64,000 bases of DNA from Hydractinia symbiolongicarpus. Lineage: Eukaryota; Cnidaria; Hydrozoa; Anthoathecata; Hydractiniidae. The DNA lies in contig NC_079886.1 in the NCBI RefSeq assembly GCF_029227915.1, positions 23,660,501 to 23,724,500 of the forward strand, written 5' to 3'. Of this stretch, positions 55,101 through 63,965 are shown piece by piece. Position numbers and translations under genes: made by a program. Positions within the stretch are counted from its first letter, which is position 1. Each line of letters starts with the position of its first letter. Under the pieces are notes generated by a model. That model was not told the DNA's origin. It was given only the letters and a program-made list of their open reading frames with translations, and ran no database searches.

Positions 55101-55454
55101 TTGAAAATAAAAGCAAAATGTCATTTTTTCTTTTTTCTTGAACAGTCAGCATGTTCATCAGCCGTGACTGCAGGAAAAGTAGGGAAGAAAATTTGAAAAT
55201 GTCAGGATATTTAGCTAAAAATTGTCAGAAATGTCAAAAATATGGAGGTCAACTTTGACTGGACACCCTGATTAAAATGAAGCGGAAATTCCGACGGAGA
55301 ATTTCATTTCAATTCCTGTCCGTACCTGAGGAAAAAATTTTTGTCGAGATGGAAAACAGCCCTTAGTTCTGAGTGTGCATGCATCTCTAACCTTATTGAT
55401 GTCGTAAGTGGTGTCATGGATTTGTTTCTTGTTATAGGTGGACTTGGTGCATGA
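37198..55454 (+). CDS. HSD17B8: HSD17B8-type short-chain dehydrogenase, 9 exons
   Basis: SDR enzyme. In vertebrates HSD17B8 oxidises estradiol and, with CBR4, forms the mitochondrial 3-ketoacyl-ACP reductase. Exons: 37198-37237, 51080-51276, 51524-51637, 51709-51804, 52473-52558, 53033-53117, 53196-53238, 53573-53647, 55438-55454. Phases agree throughout: 753 bp, 250 aa (human is 261). Motifs: [20 protein letters not shown] (cofactor-binding TGxxxGIG, split by intron 1), NCAGITRD (SDR NAG-like motif), [24 protein letters not shown] with the catalytic Ser, YTSSK (catalytic Tyr and Lys), [29 protein letters not shown], and the end EVTGGLGA. This matches HSD17B8 better than CBR4, especially '[12 protein letters not shown]' and '[13 protein letters not shown]'. 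Intron 1 is 13.8 kb and full of mobile DNA. Exons 3 and 4 lie in a rearranged block at 51336-52467. The last coding exon is only 17 bp; if intron 8 were retained the protein would end VTGI. Confidence 0.92.
37490..38640. repeat. tandem array, left arm of foldback element
   Basis: About ten units of roughly 85-105 bp. Each has ATAATACTGC blocks (a 10 bp sub-repeat present one to six times per unit), then CTTCATAATTCATAAAAAA, then TTTCTGTCGATGGCCATACC and AACGTAATATCGC. Both the unit and the 10 bp sub-repeat vary in copy number. The long frames at 37683-38192 and 38308-38685 come from the repeat and are not genes. Confidence 0.9.
39561..40190 (-). CDS. LINE C-terminal domain, copy 1
   Basis: Open frame of 209 residues. 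It starts [20 protein letters not shown] and includes [46 protein letters not shown] and [16 protein letters not shown], and ends THASMENGR. This is the region after the RT palm in RTE-like elements (thumb and C-terminal domain). Its first codons overlap the stop of the endonuclease frame because of the deletion. It is a detached fragment, not a host gene. Confidence 0.75.
   Translation of the reverse strand: MMYNSGSLEIVKNFCYLGDMLGSEGGVGRSVTCRIGSAWKKFRELLPLLTSRVLSIEVKGRLYEACVRSVMLYGSETWAVKQEDLDRLERNDMRMVRWMCNASLRDRKSSDELRSRLSLCRIKDVIQIRRLNWLGHLERMEEDNWVRKCRDLIVPGAKPRGRPRKTWQEVIRTDLIERELSLDLTQSRSDWKRVINIPRPTHASMENGR
40190..40999 (-). CDS. LINE APE-type endonuclease domain, copy 1
   Basis: Open frame of 269 residues, starting [20 protein letters not shown]. 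Endonuclease/exonuclease/phosphatase fold: the NVGTLRG start strand, QEVRWRG with the metal-binding Glu, [25 protein letters not shown] (usually GDFN), and TQIDYFLV with the Asp near the active site. It nicks target DNA for target-primed reverse transcription. The terminal His motif region reads [12 protein letters not shown]. The frame ends KYRPRRKV-stop, exactly where the internal deletion begins, so it is now free of its RT. Confidence 0.8.
   Translation of the reverse strand: MHKVDNTRLRMASVNVGTLRGRAGEVVEMLERRSVDMCCVQEVRWRGASVRFVEGRRARYKLFWIVNSDGYGRVGIFVAEKWVEKVIDVMRVNSRIIVIKFLIGNRIVTFLSVYAPQCGLSEEDKDKFYDELIAVTSKFGDTELVMVGGDLNGPVGKSSEGYRGVHGGYGFGSRNKEGERLLEFGMATDMVVCNTSFSKRQSRLITYESGGCKTQIDYFLVRKSDKKVVKDVKVISGEECVSQHRLLVCDIILKSVREAKRKYRPRRKV
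41040..41700. repeat. tandem array, right arm of foldback element, unit 1
   Basis: About seven units of the same repeat as 37490-38640 in reverse orientation, with GCAGTATTAT sub-repeats and TTACGTTGGTATGGCCATCG. It joins the right tip at 41701-41855. Confidence 0.88.
42051..42456. mobile_element. MITE with about 60 bp inverted ends, copy 1
   Basis: The left end TACACCTTTACAATAATTTA, continuing to CTCTCCATCGTTTTACAA, pairs with the right end TTGTAAAACGATGGAGAG through to AATTATTGGCAAGGTGTA. A TA dinucleotide at each tip would suit a Tc1/mariner-type target. No coding capacity. It lies in HSD17B8 intron 1 and is repeated at 46372-46777 by the tandem duplication. Confidence 0.65.
43882..44511 (-). 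CDS. LINE C-terminal domain, copy 2
   Basis: 209 residues, the same as 39561-40190 ([14 protein letters not shown] to HASMENGR). A transposon fragment with no RT palm. Confidence 0.75.
   Translation of the reverse strand: MMYNSGSLEIVKNFCYLGDMLGSEGGVGRSVTCRIGSAWKKFRELLPLLTSRVLSIEVKGRLYEACVRSVMLYGSETWAVKQEDLDRLERNDMRMVRWMCNASLRDRKSSDELRSRLSLCRIKDVIQIRRLNWLGHLERMEEDNWVRKCRDLIVPGAKPRGRPRKTWQEVIRTDLIERELSLDLTQSRSDWKRVINIPRPTHASMENGR
44511..45320 (-). CDS. LINE APE-type endonuclease domain, copy 2
   Basis: 269 residues with the same sequence as the frame at 40190-40999, including [17 protein letters not shown] and TQIDYFLV. It is a by-product of the tandem duplication and lacks an RT partner in cis. 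Confidence 0.8.
   Translation of the reverse strand: MHKVDNTRLRMASVNVGTLRGRAGEVVEMLERRSVDMCCVQEVRWRGASVRFVEGRRARYKLFWIVNSDGYGRVGIFVAEKWVEKVIDVMRVNSRIIVIKFLIGNRIVTFLSVYAPQCGLSEEDKDKFYDELIAVTSKFGDTELVMVGGDLNGPVGKSSEGYRGVHGGYGFGSRNKEGERLLEFGMATDMVVCNTSFSKRQSRLITYESGGCKTQIDYFLVRKSDKKVVKDVKVISGEECVSQHRLLVCDIILKSVREAKRKYRPRRKV
45361..46021. repeat. tandem array, right arm, unit 2
   Basis: Copy of the 41040-41700 array, with the same unit order and the same variants (for example the CATCAACAGAAAAAATATGT unit), which supports a single duplication event. Confidence 0.88.
46372..46777. mobile_element. MITE copy 2 (within duplication)
   Basis: Copy of the MITE at 42051-42456, offset by 4,321 bp. Confidence 0.65.
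47916..50332 (-). mobile_element. Penelope-like retroelement with inverted terminal repeats
   Basis: About 2.4 kb on the minus strand. Its ends are inverted copies of a sequence of about 210 bp (47916-48127 and 50122-50332), with matching blocks such as TTTGCAGAACATGTTTCGAT and TTTATTAATAATACAATAAA. Penelope-like elements are known for such LTR-like repeats in direct or inverted order. AATTAAAAAGA occurs at 47878-47888 and 50332-50342 and may be a target-site duplication, although 27 bp separate the left copy from the repeat. It lies in HSD17B8 intron 1, antisense. Confidence 0.85.
48211..50000 (-). pseudogene. Penelope-like RT plus GIY-YIG endonuclease (frameshifted)
   Basis: Broken single ORF. 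The N-terminal part lies at 49986-49560 ([28 protein letters not shown]). The RT fingers follow ([33 protein letters not shown]). The main RT frame at 49350-48718 has [41 protein letters not shown] with the catalytic Asp pair, and [10 protein letters not shown]. After a shift near 48720 and another near 48610 the frame gives [20 protein letters not shown], then [17 protein letters not shown]. That is the GIY-YIG endonuclease in its Penelope form (here NYIG) with upstream paired Cys. It ends LSCTLSI-stop near 48211. Few breaks mean a fairly young copy. Clade (Penelope, Poseidon or Neptune type) was not determined. Confidence 0.85.
51336..52467. repeat. direct-inverted-direct rearrangement over HSD17B8 exons 3 and 4
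   Basis: Block A (about 51336-51735, containing exon 3 and the start of exon 4) is followed by block B (about 51728-51899, most of exon 4 and its donor). Then comes A in reverse complement (about 51898-52295), then a second B (about 52295-52467), and after that exon 5. Both junctions share only 1-2 bases with the alternative template. The copies look identical, so the event is recent or technical. Confidence 0.92.
53656..55437. other. HSD17B8 intron 8
   Basis: AT-rich intron with no recognised element or gene. The frame at 54737-55006 has no family motif. The intron ends cttgttatag before the 17 bp final coding exon. Confidence 0.5.
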
Positions 55455-56590
55455 CCAAAAAATGGAGACGCGTGAAAATAATAGAACTATTTTTATCAAT
55501 AACAAATTGTTTATTAAATCTGTAAAATTTTCAATATTAATGGACCGTGTACAGCGTTTGCACTATAGCTCTTTGTTTTTTATGATGAATGGTTCATCTA
55601 TATGTGCGAAACCTGAAAAATTAGTGACTTTATAACTAAATTATTTTATTTTTAATTTTTAAAACCTGCTTTCTGCCAGTCACATCAAAAGCACCAAGGC
55701 ACCTCTGTTTCTTACAAGTTATAAGTGAATATGAAAACTGCATTAACGATATGTTCTCCTCCACACGGGTTTTGCGGAAATGAATTCTGTTATGTAAAAA
55801 CGACAATTGATGTGATCTTTTTTTTAAGGTGTAATGATGTCTGAATCTGTTTATTCCCGACTTCACAAATTTAACTGAAAGGAGAGACAAATGACCCATA
55901 AAGGGCACGTAGAAAGAAATCAATACACATTTTTTTCCTTCCCTACTTCTCCTACGCAACCATTAAGCAACTTAGAAATTTTAGTCACATTTCAAGTTGC
56001 TTGTTTTCGGCGACTATCTAGATCTACGGTTGCTTAATGGTTAAGTAATTTCCTTCGATTAAATTTTCACTTTGTTAAAGCTCAAGAAACAACGGATTAA
56101 TTAAAAAGAACATCAAGAATGTTTCCATTGCAATATTTTATTTTTCTGCCAAATTTACTTTAAGTGCAGAAACTTTCGGGTATAAAAAACGCGAAATTTA
56201 TGGTATAAACTTTTGCATTTTGCAGTTTTTGAAACAAATTTCGCGGAAAAAACTTTTGCAAATCGATAAAAAGATGGTTTTTGCGTGAAAAAAATCGCGA
56301 ATGAGCAAAATAAGTTATTTTTAATTTGTATACTATTTTTTTCTTTGTTTAAATTAAAAAAAAACTAATTTTTTTCAACTTTCCACTGAGATTCAGTTTC
56401 GTCATTGGTTCCTCCATCTTCACCAATGTATCGCGCTGAATTTTACTACCACAAAACTATTAAGATTTTTCTTCTGTGTTCTATTGAGCCTGTAGAAGAC
56501 AGAGCAGTTGGCAACCTTTTCAAATTTGTTATGACTTTTCCTTCACTCGCGAACACTCCACCTGTTTCAGCGCAAAAATAAAAGAAAGCT
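55455..56590. other. HSD17B8 3' flank with a small inverted repeat
   Basis: ATTAAA near 55512 may be a polyadenylation signal for HSD17B8. AACCATTAAGCAAC at about 55958-55971 pairs with GTTGCTTAATGGTT at 56029-56042, a hairpin about 85 bp across. Sequence around 56160-56300 has repeated AACTTTTGCA and TTCGCG words, seen again near 59240. No gene was recognised. Confidence 0.45.
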
Positions 56591-56660
56591 GCAACACACC
56601 CTCGCCCCCAGGGTTTTTTGTCTTTTTGATATGAGAGGACGAAAAATACCCTAGTATTGT
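56591..56660. repeat. CCTCGCCCCCAGGG palindromic repeat, copy 1
   Basis: CCCTCGCCCCCAGGGTTTTT, then GTCTTTTTGATATGAGAG, then GACGAAAAATACCCTAG. Relatives lie at 58998-59063 (reverse orientation) and 59683-59768. Confidence 0.6.
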
Positions 56661-56874
56661 TGGCCAATATATGGCCAGATTATGCGAACGCTTTATCAGG
56701 AATACGTTAATTTATCCTAGCGGTTAGAAAATTGTATTGTCTCACGAGTAAAAAAATACAGGAAAAATTATCTTGGTAACTGCAATAAAGGCCTTTAAAT
56801 GTTGGAAAAGAAATCGTGCTGTTTTATGCGAAGGTTACACAATACTTTGATATAGTTTAGCTTGCTGTACTGAA

Positions 56875-57431
56875 TACTTTATTCGGAGAAACTTACATGA
56901 GAGAAACTTTCGCGAAATTCGCGTTTTTTGTCCATTTTCGCGAAACTTTCAAAAATGCCATTCGCTAAAGTTTATTCACTACAAACTTTCTAAATTGTCG
57001 ATTCGCGAAAGTTTATCCACTAATATTTAAAAGAAATTTGCTGGTTTTAAAAGTTATTTAAATAAACAAAAGCGATGATGTTTCAAATGTATATGTATGG
57101 CTTATAACCGAGTTACTGGCAAAAAGGCGATGACGACGATGCGTGGGTGCCAGAAGAAGATGAGCCTAGAAATGTGTTTGATCTGTTTAGTGATTTTGAC
57201 GATGAAGCCAGTTTGTAAATAGAAGTTTTTACATACCATTAGAAAAAAAATTACATCGTTAAAAAACACTTTTCTATCATAAAAAATATAGGCCACTTTT
57301 TTTAAGAACATAAAAAATCACGAATCGCGAAAGTTTATCTCGCGGAACTTTTTTAATTTGTAGATTCGCGAAAATTTATCCAAAAAATTTCGCGGGTTTT
57401 TGGACTCGCAAAAGTTTCTCCGAATAAAGTA
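56875..57431. mobile_element. MITE-like element with perfect 20 bp inverted ends
   Basis: TACTTTATTCGGAGAAACTT at 56875-56894 is the exact reverse complement of 57412-57431. GAA borders both tips, a possible 3 bp target-site duplication. The interior has repeated TTCGCGAAAGTTTAT words on both strands near the ends. An acidic tail frame at 57120-57218 (DDDDAWVPEEDEPRNVFDLF, then SDFDDEASL-stop) may be the end of a lost transposase gene. About 557 bp long. Confidence 0.75.
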
Positions 57432-58114
57432 GAACTTTTGCTTGCTGAACTTAGATAGATTGTTTATTATTTAGATTTCAAATCCAATTTATAAGTGAAT
57501 AAGTTTTTATTTTTGTGACATTTTATACCCTACGGAAAAAAAACAAGGAAGAAGGGAAGATATATGTAGACAGCTTCGGGTTAGCTATAACGGCCTGTGT
57601 TTTTTTTAAATATATAGCTCTATGGGATGAAAATGAAGTATATGTTGTTTTTAGTGGAGTTATGGGTCATAAATTAATAAGAAATGAAGTTTATATGGTT
57701 GGTACAATTGTTGAAGTATCGCTTCATAGATATTCAGTTATTTTGAAATTTGTTTACAAAAGGTTTTAGATAGTTTACGAATGTTTCTGAACATTCTGTT
57801 ACGTATAAGATCAGAACTATTAAGGGATGCTTTAAGAGACTTTTTGTGAGAACTAATTTTCGAAACACTTTTAAATTTTTACGAGAACTATTTTTTTGCA
57901 AGGTTAGCAAACTTAAAATACCTTCTTCATTTGGATACATTAACAAGTGTAAGTCTATGTACTGAAAGGGATAAAACTAAACGTGTCTAGCAAAGTGGGC
58001 TACAAAAATACTTCTCTTTCGAAACGGTACTTTTTGCTAAAAATAAAATTGAAACCACTACTCAATGCGCCATTTTAATCTTGACCTGTGAAAAAGCTAA
58101 TCATATTACAAGAC

Positions 58115-58966
58115 TATGGAGTTATATGTGGAACAATATTTGTGTATGCTTTTCGTCGCGTCGTAATGCTTTTCGTCGTGTCGTATCTTTCTTCGTGGCA
58201 TGGTTTTCTTTGACTCGTAATGTTTTTCGTCGTCCCGTATCTTTCTTCGTCGTGTGGTTTTCTTCATAGCGTAATGGTTTTCGTCGTGGCGTATTACACA
58301 TGTTGGTGTGATCTTATGTTTCGTCGTGTCGTATGTCACTTCGTGGGTTATTTCACTTTGTGGCGAAATAGTTATGCTTTTTTTTACAGAGAATTACTAA
58401 TTTCAACATATTTTCACTTTCCTTCTGGCCTTGGTCTTTCTACTGGGCAAAGCTAGCTATTATTTTTGTCATTTTCTTTTAATAAACTATACATTCTTAG
58501 CTATAGATTTAGCTAGCTAGCTATACATTTTTAGCATGCTACGCTGTATAATCTATTATCTATTTTGTAGTTTAAATGGATTCTGATGAAAATATCAAAA
58601 ATCAAGTAAACTAACTACATAAACATAAATTAACACATAATATTTCTTCATAATCACAAATGTAAAACTAACTTAAAAATAGAATATAATTTTTAGCACT
58701 AAACTAAAGGTTTTGTTTCTTTTACTGCACTTTATTCATGTGATTTGGATTTCTTGTAAGCGCTACACGAATTTAGTAATTTCGTGTTAAAAAAGCATAA
58801 AGATTTTCACTACACGAAGTGAAATACGCCACGAAGTAAAATACGCCACGAAGTGAAATACGCCGCGACGAACACAAATACGACTCGACGAAATGTTAAA
58901 CCACCCCACAAAGAAAGATACGACGCGACAAAAACCATACACGAATATTGTCCCATATCTAACTCC
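58115..58966. mobile_element. second foldback-like element with TCGTCGTGTCGT-rich arms
   Basis: The left arm (about 58115-58375) starts TATGGAGTTATATGTGGAAC and carries a series of TTTCGTCGTGTCGTATCTTT and CTTCGTGG motifs. The right arm (about 58810-58966) is its reverse complement, ending at TATGGAGTTAGATATGGGAC read inward. The arms differ by several percent and the central part (58380-58800) is unrelated AT-rich sequence. No gene is visible. The architecture parallels the element at 37401-41855, but the sequence is different. Confidence 0.65.
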
Positions 58967-58997
58967 ATACAAAACCCGGTCCACGATACCATGGTAC

Positions 58998-59063
58998 CAG
59001 GGTATTTTTTGTCGTTTTCTCTCATATCAAAAAGACAAAAAACCCAGGCGACGAGGGTGAGCT
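58998..59063. repeat. CCTCGTC..GGG palindromic repeat, copy 2 (reverse)
   Basis: Reverse complement of the 56591-56660 type: ACCAGGGTATTTTTTGTCG, then CTCATATCAAAAAGACAAAA and CCCAGGCGACGAGGGTGAGC. About 60 bp are shared with copy 1 in opposite orientation. Confidence 0.6.
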
Positions 59064-59382
59064 GCAACAAGTACTGGAGGAATATTTATTAGAGAATTGT
59101 TTAGAATGACATAAAAGAAAGAGACAAAAAAAGAGTGTATACGAATTAATAATATCCATCCATGTGTCAATAATTTTTTGATAACAACAAATTTCCGGGA
59201 GGGGCCTTAAATTTACTTGAAAAAAAAAAGATTTTTTCGCGTGAAAAACTTTTGCATTTTGCTGTTTTAAAATTTACCAGGCAAAAATTTTCGCGGTAAA
59301 GGGCCAACAACGGGAAAGTTTGCTCGCATTTCTTAAGTGTTTTGATATTTTTAATGTAAAGAGTTGCTTACACCCTCCAAGG

Positions 59383-59505
59383 CAACCTCGTTCCCAGGGC
59401 ATTTTTCTTTGTTGATGAAGTTGATAGCGGCGAAAAGTTGGCTATATTGTTGGCCACTCCGTAATAACGGCTCAGGGGCCACAAGACCCTGGGGCGAGGT
59501 TGCCT
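59383..59505. repeat. CCTCGTTCCCAGGG hairpin repeat, copy 3
   Basis: AGGCAACCTCGTTCCCAGGG near 59390 pairs with ACCCTGGGGCGAGGTTGCCT near 59490, with about 80 bp between them. A small non-coding hairpin element with the same tip motif as its neighbours. Confidence 0.65.
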
Positions 59506-59682
59506 CAAGCTTATACTCAATCGTCAGAACTGAAGTTGCTTGATAATTTTTTAATCAAGTTCAGTTGCTTATAGAGACGGGTTGCTTATAAAAAAATCGT
59601 GTTAACGAAAGACCGCGCGTGTATACCTCTATAGCCGGGAAATAAGAGATATTTCCAACGTTTTTCATGGTTGAAGATCTCC

Positions 59683-59768
59683 CTCGTCCCCAAGGTTTTT
59701 TTCTTTTTGATATGAGAGAAGACGTCTTGTATCAAAAAGTCACAATACCCTGGGGACGAGGATGGGTT
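59683..59768. repeat. CCTCGTCCCCAAGG hairpin repeat, copy 4
   Basis: CCCTCGTCCCCAAGGTTTTT and CTTTTTGATA on the left pair with TATCAAAAAG and ACCCTGGGGACGAGGA on the right. A near-complete palindrome of about 85 bp. It shares the TTTTTGATATGAGAG core with copies 1 and 2. Confidence 0.7.
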
Positions 59769-60863
59769 GATATGACACTGTGTTGATTCTCAAGTAATTC
59801 TACGTTCTCTCCCCACGAAGCTGTCCCGTCAGAATATCTGAGCCGTAGAAGAGCTGGGAACGAGGTTAATAATATACAAGAAACAAAACATTACCATTGT
59901 TCTTTATATTAATTTTCTCTAATTTATATACTATTTTTTGAAAAAAAAATCTGTTATATACATTATGATTTAAGAATATGAAAATACGTGAAGAAGTACG
60001 TTAAAGTGAGAGAGCTACACGCTTTTTAATAAGCACCAAACAACTCTTCCTAAGAGACATTTTTGTAAAGATTTACAATTCTAAAACTTCTGGAAAATGA
60101 AATCCGGAGCAGAGGAGATAATGGATAATTCTAGTGTTGACCAGAAACGGAATGAAAAGATCAATGGTAACCCCTCCACAAGTGTAAACTGCCAGATCAT
60201 GACTGGGCGTGGTCCCTTTTAATGGTGCAAGGTCCAGTATATGTTGCTTAAAAGAAAGCGCGTAGCCCGTAACAACTGCGATCCCAATCCACATGAAATG
60301 AATATGGTAACGTCACTAACTATAGGTGGATTGGAAACTAAGTTTCATATTATCTCGGTGATAGACCTCTCTAGGTTACAAAAAATTATATACATTTAAT
60401 TTAATAGAATCATTTAACAATAAAATCTCTAATAACTATGTGCAACGCAAATAAATATGCTAAAGTGAATAAAAATATACCATAGTGCTTTGTAGGAAAC
60501 ATAAATAAACATAATGTAAAAGAAACAACAAAATGAAAAAAAAAAACACTGCCATTGTTGGTACAAATAAAAGCATTGCAAAAAATGCCCCTATCTCGGT
60601 CTAACCAAAAAGTTGAAGTCTCAAAATTTTCACAAATATGGTATTTTACCGAACGAAATAAAATTTAATGTGTTAATCGAAAATGGCGTGATTTTTTAAG
60701 ATGATGATACGCACACTACTACAATGTAGCAACGGCGTAAAATTTTCTCAGTGCAGCTCAATGGTTCATCGAGAAACGATGTTTAAACAATAGACATGGT
60801 TGGTTTCTGGCTAGTTCACAAGAAGCGGTGATAAAGATAACAGTAAAGTGTTTTGATCTCTTC
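59769..60863. other. intergenic, kinesin 3' flank
   Basis: AT-rich sequence between the palindromic repeats and the kinesin stop codon. No gene seen; probably includes the kinesin 3' UTR. Confidence 0.4.
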
Positions 60864-63800
60864 TTACTGAATTGTGCATGCTGTACTAGTGGGGACCTTT
60901 CCTTTATTAGCCATAGTTTCTTTCCGTAACTTTTCTCCTTTTAGTACTACATCAGCTGCAGCATGAAATCGTTGCATGTCTGCTTTATCTGGTCCTTTTA
61001 AGATGGACTGAACAGCTTTCACCTAAAAACATTTCAGAAAAATCCCAATTTGTTTTTGTTTTTAATCGTTAACGTCGAGCTTGTATGGAATAACTACTGT
61101 TGAAAAAAAACCCACCACATTTGGCATTCATTTCGTGTACTTATCAGCGCCATCCTGTCAAATGTGAAAACGTTTTTGGCCTGTAAACCCCTCTCCCTTT
61201 CTATTGGCCTTTAAGTGAGCATCAGGTCCTAACTTGCCAACTAGCTGGTTTTATTACTCCAAAATGAATAATATGCGCAAGACGGCAAACCTGTCGCTGC
61301 CTTCACCAACCTTTATTTTCCTTTTAAGTGACACTTACTTACAAGAAGAAATTTTTGCCACGTTTTATATCTTAATTTGAATTTCGGTAGAGTAAAACTG
61401 CAGTTTTGTTTACATGACGAAGAAACGAAAAGTTTGATGACTTTATTTTTCAAATTTATAAAATAACAACCTACCTCAACATTTGTTTTTTTGTTTTTAT
61501 TTTGTGTATCAATCAATTGTTGTAAGCGTTTCTAACAAAAAAATGTTGATATGCAAAAGTAATAGTTGAGGGGAGGAAAAAACAATACAGCAAATAATTA
61601 GACTCCAGGAAAAGAAATCACGAATGACAAATCAAGACAATTTAATTAGTCTTAATATTCGGAGGGAAAAATTGTTGAAATTAGTTGGTAGTTGGGGGCT
61701 ATTTTAAAATTACGTGGTACTTTGACTAATAGGAAACTGTATTGAACTTGTTGAAGATCCAGTTAAAAATGACCTTTTCTATTAGACAATTACACCTGAC
61801 TTATTCACTAAGTTTAATTTGTAAGATATGATAAACATGAGAAAACATTTGAATGATTCTAATTTAGGATTTTGGTTACGTTTTTGCCACTACTTTTTCC
61901 CTCACAATAAGAACCATCGCTGTGACGTCACTGTATATGAAACAAATACCTACCAGTTTTCTCGACATTCTCTCAGCTCGTCTCTTATACGTGTTTACGT
62001 CACACAACAACTTGTATCTCTCTTCCTCTTCTGATCCTGTGTTTCCACCTTGGTTAGGTCGTCCACGGACAAGTTTATCTTGGCTCATTAGCTGTCTTGT
62101 AGTCATATTCTTCGTGTTCGGCTTTGCTTCGTTAGATTGCTTGCCCCATACATCGATAACAAGAGGAGTTTTCATCAAATATTCCACCACCTTTAAAATA
62201 GAAAAGGTATGAACCGAGATTTCGTTATATTGAAGGGTATAAAAGGATTTCTTAAGGAGGAGGGCTAGAATATAGTTCGTTTAATTAAGATGTTCGTTCT
62301 ACTAGTATTCGTAATAGAGATAGTTCGCTGTAAGTTGTCATAAATACTGTAATTCGTCGTAAATACCGTAATTCGTCGTAAATACTGTAAGTCGTCGTTA
62401 ATACTGTAAGTCGCCGAAAATACTGTAAGTCGTCGAAAATACTGTAAGTCGTCGAAAATGCTGTAAGTCTTAAATGTTAGAATTAGCACTCGTGGCAATC
62501 ATAAAGACGTACATGCTGATACTATTAGACAAAATCATATATGGTTATCTGATTTTCAAGACCTTAATGTTTACAAATTACAAAAGTGATAAAGTCAAAT
62601 GAGGACATTGCCAACAAGCGGATAACACCACATCAGGGGTCTAAATGTGCAGAAAATAGGTGTCTGTGATGCTTATAAAGATATACGAAGATTGTACTGT
62701 CTTACCATTTTTGTGACAGGATTAAATGACGTAATTTTTTCATGCTTATAATCTGGATTAATAGTGTTTTGCACTTTTTTAGTTGTCACATAATTCTCGT
62801 CGATATATACTTTGTACTTGCAATATGATTCACCCTGAGAGAAAAACAAAAAGCATTTATAGAAGGAGTACACTCCTTAATATTTCACTTGCTTGGGTCT
62901 TGTTGCACGCCCATTAACTTAATAAAGACAGGCACAGCAAAAGCTTGGGCAGGGGTAATTTATACTCCAGAGAAATATTTTCACTTTTATAACACCTGAC
63001 AATCCCTAGCTTACACAGGTAGCAAAGGTAGATGTTGCTTCTTTATTTAAAATAAAAGGATTACAGATTGTTTTTGAATTTGTAGATCAAAAATTCTAAA
63101 ATCTTATTTTGAACAGAAGCACGGAGTTGCTTTTGCCAGAAATACATTACTAAAATAGGTGGCGCCTTCCAATTATTAAAAAATATTTAGCATTTACTTT
63201 ATTGATTTAAAAAATTAAAAAAATGTCGACCTTTACAAGGTGCGATACATGTTTTAAAGACCTTACAAAGCAAGAACTGCGCCTATCTGCAAAGGCGTTG
63301 TCCATGATTTTTATGAAAACCATTTACAAAAAAACCGCCAAAAATTGATAACGAATAACTGAACGAAAGCGACTTTAGAAATCCAAACAAATAAAGCTAC
63401 GTAAAACTTTGAAAAAAATTGTTGAAGAAAGAATATTTAAAAAAAAATACCTGAGATTGCTACCTCGTTAAAACTTCTGAAGCCCTACCCACACTCTTAA
63501 AGTAATTTTTTTTGAGACGAACAGAGAAAAGAATTTGTTTTTGGGGTGTACCCTGATCTGCACAAGGCATTAAAAAGTTAAAAATATTTTCTCTACCGTA
63601 GGTGGCCTAGTCCTTATTTTGTAAGATCCTGGTAAAAGACTGACCGGTCTGTAAAATACACACAATGATAATTTTTTATAACATTAACTTGACAAATTGT
63701 CATCACTTTTGATCAACTGTTAATTAAGAAATTAACAATTGTTTTAGTTCAGACATTACCCAGTGGTTAATAATTCAATTTTTTGTAATTACTGTGGAAT

Positions 63801-63965
63801 TTTTAAAAATTAATTTTATCTGTATGACGATAACGTTAAAAGTATAATAAATAAACGTGGAGAATTAAAAGAAGCAAATAAGAGTTAAAAAATAACCTTG
63901 GAAAACTTTTTAGGCAATCCTCTTGCGCCTAATATATTGACTTTGCAATGTAAAGCTTGCCCAAT
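60864..63965 (-). CDS. KIF28: kinesin-3 family protein, KIF28-like, C-terminal part
   Basis: Partial gene; the motor and FHA domains lie beyond the right edge. Exons in this window (minus): 63965-63897, 62834-62706, 62190-61954, 61531-61475, 61022-60864, all phase 0, giving 216 codons and a TAA. IGQALHCKVNILGARGLPKK and YCKYKVYIDENYVTTKKVQN, then NTINPDYKHEKITSFNPVT, form a C2-like domain as in kinesin-3 tails. VVEYLMKTPLVIDVWGKQSN follows. A charged helical stretch (EEEERYKLLCDVNTYKRRAE) continues through KRLQQLIDTQNKNKK. The end is AVQSILKGPDKADMQRFHAA, then DVVLKGEKLRKETMANKGK and CTIQ-stop. The 'ARGLP..F...YCKY.VY.D' pattern and the 'P..I.VWG' strand fit KIF28 best among kinesin-3 proteins; KIF1- or KIF13-type members are alternatives. 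Family members are plus-end-directed transport motors. Confidence 0.8.
62331..62475. repeat. 19 bp minisatellite in a kinesin intron
   Basis: About seven copies of a 19 bp unit, ATACTGTAAGTCGTCGAAA, with variants (AATTCGTCGT in the first copies, GTCGCCG in one). Gradual change along the array suggests growth from one end. Confidence 0.85.
62876..63896. other. kinesin intron, nothing clear
   Basis: AT-rich intron between the kinesin exons at 62706-62834 and 63897-63965. No element or conserved frame recognised. Confidence 0.4.
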
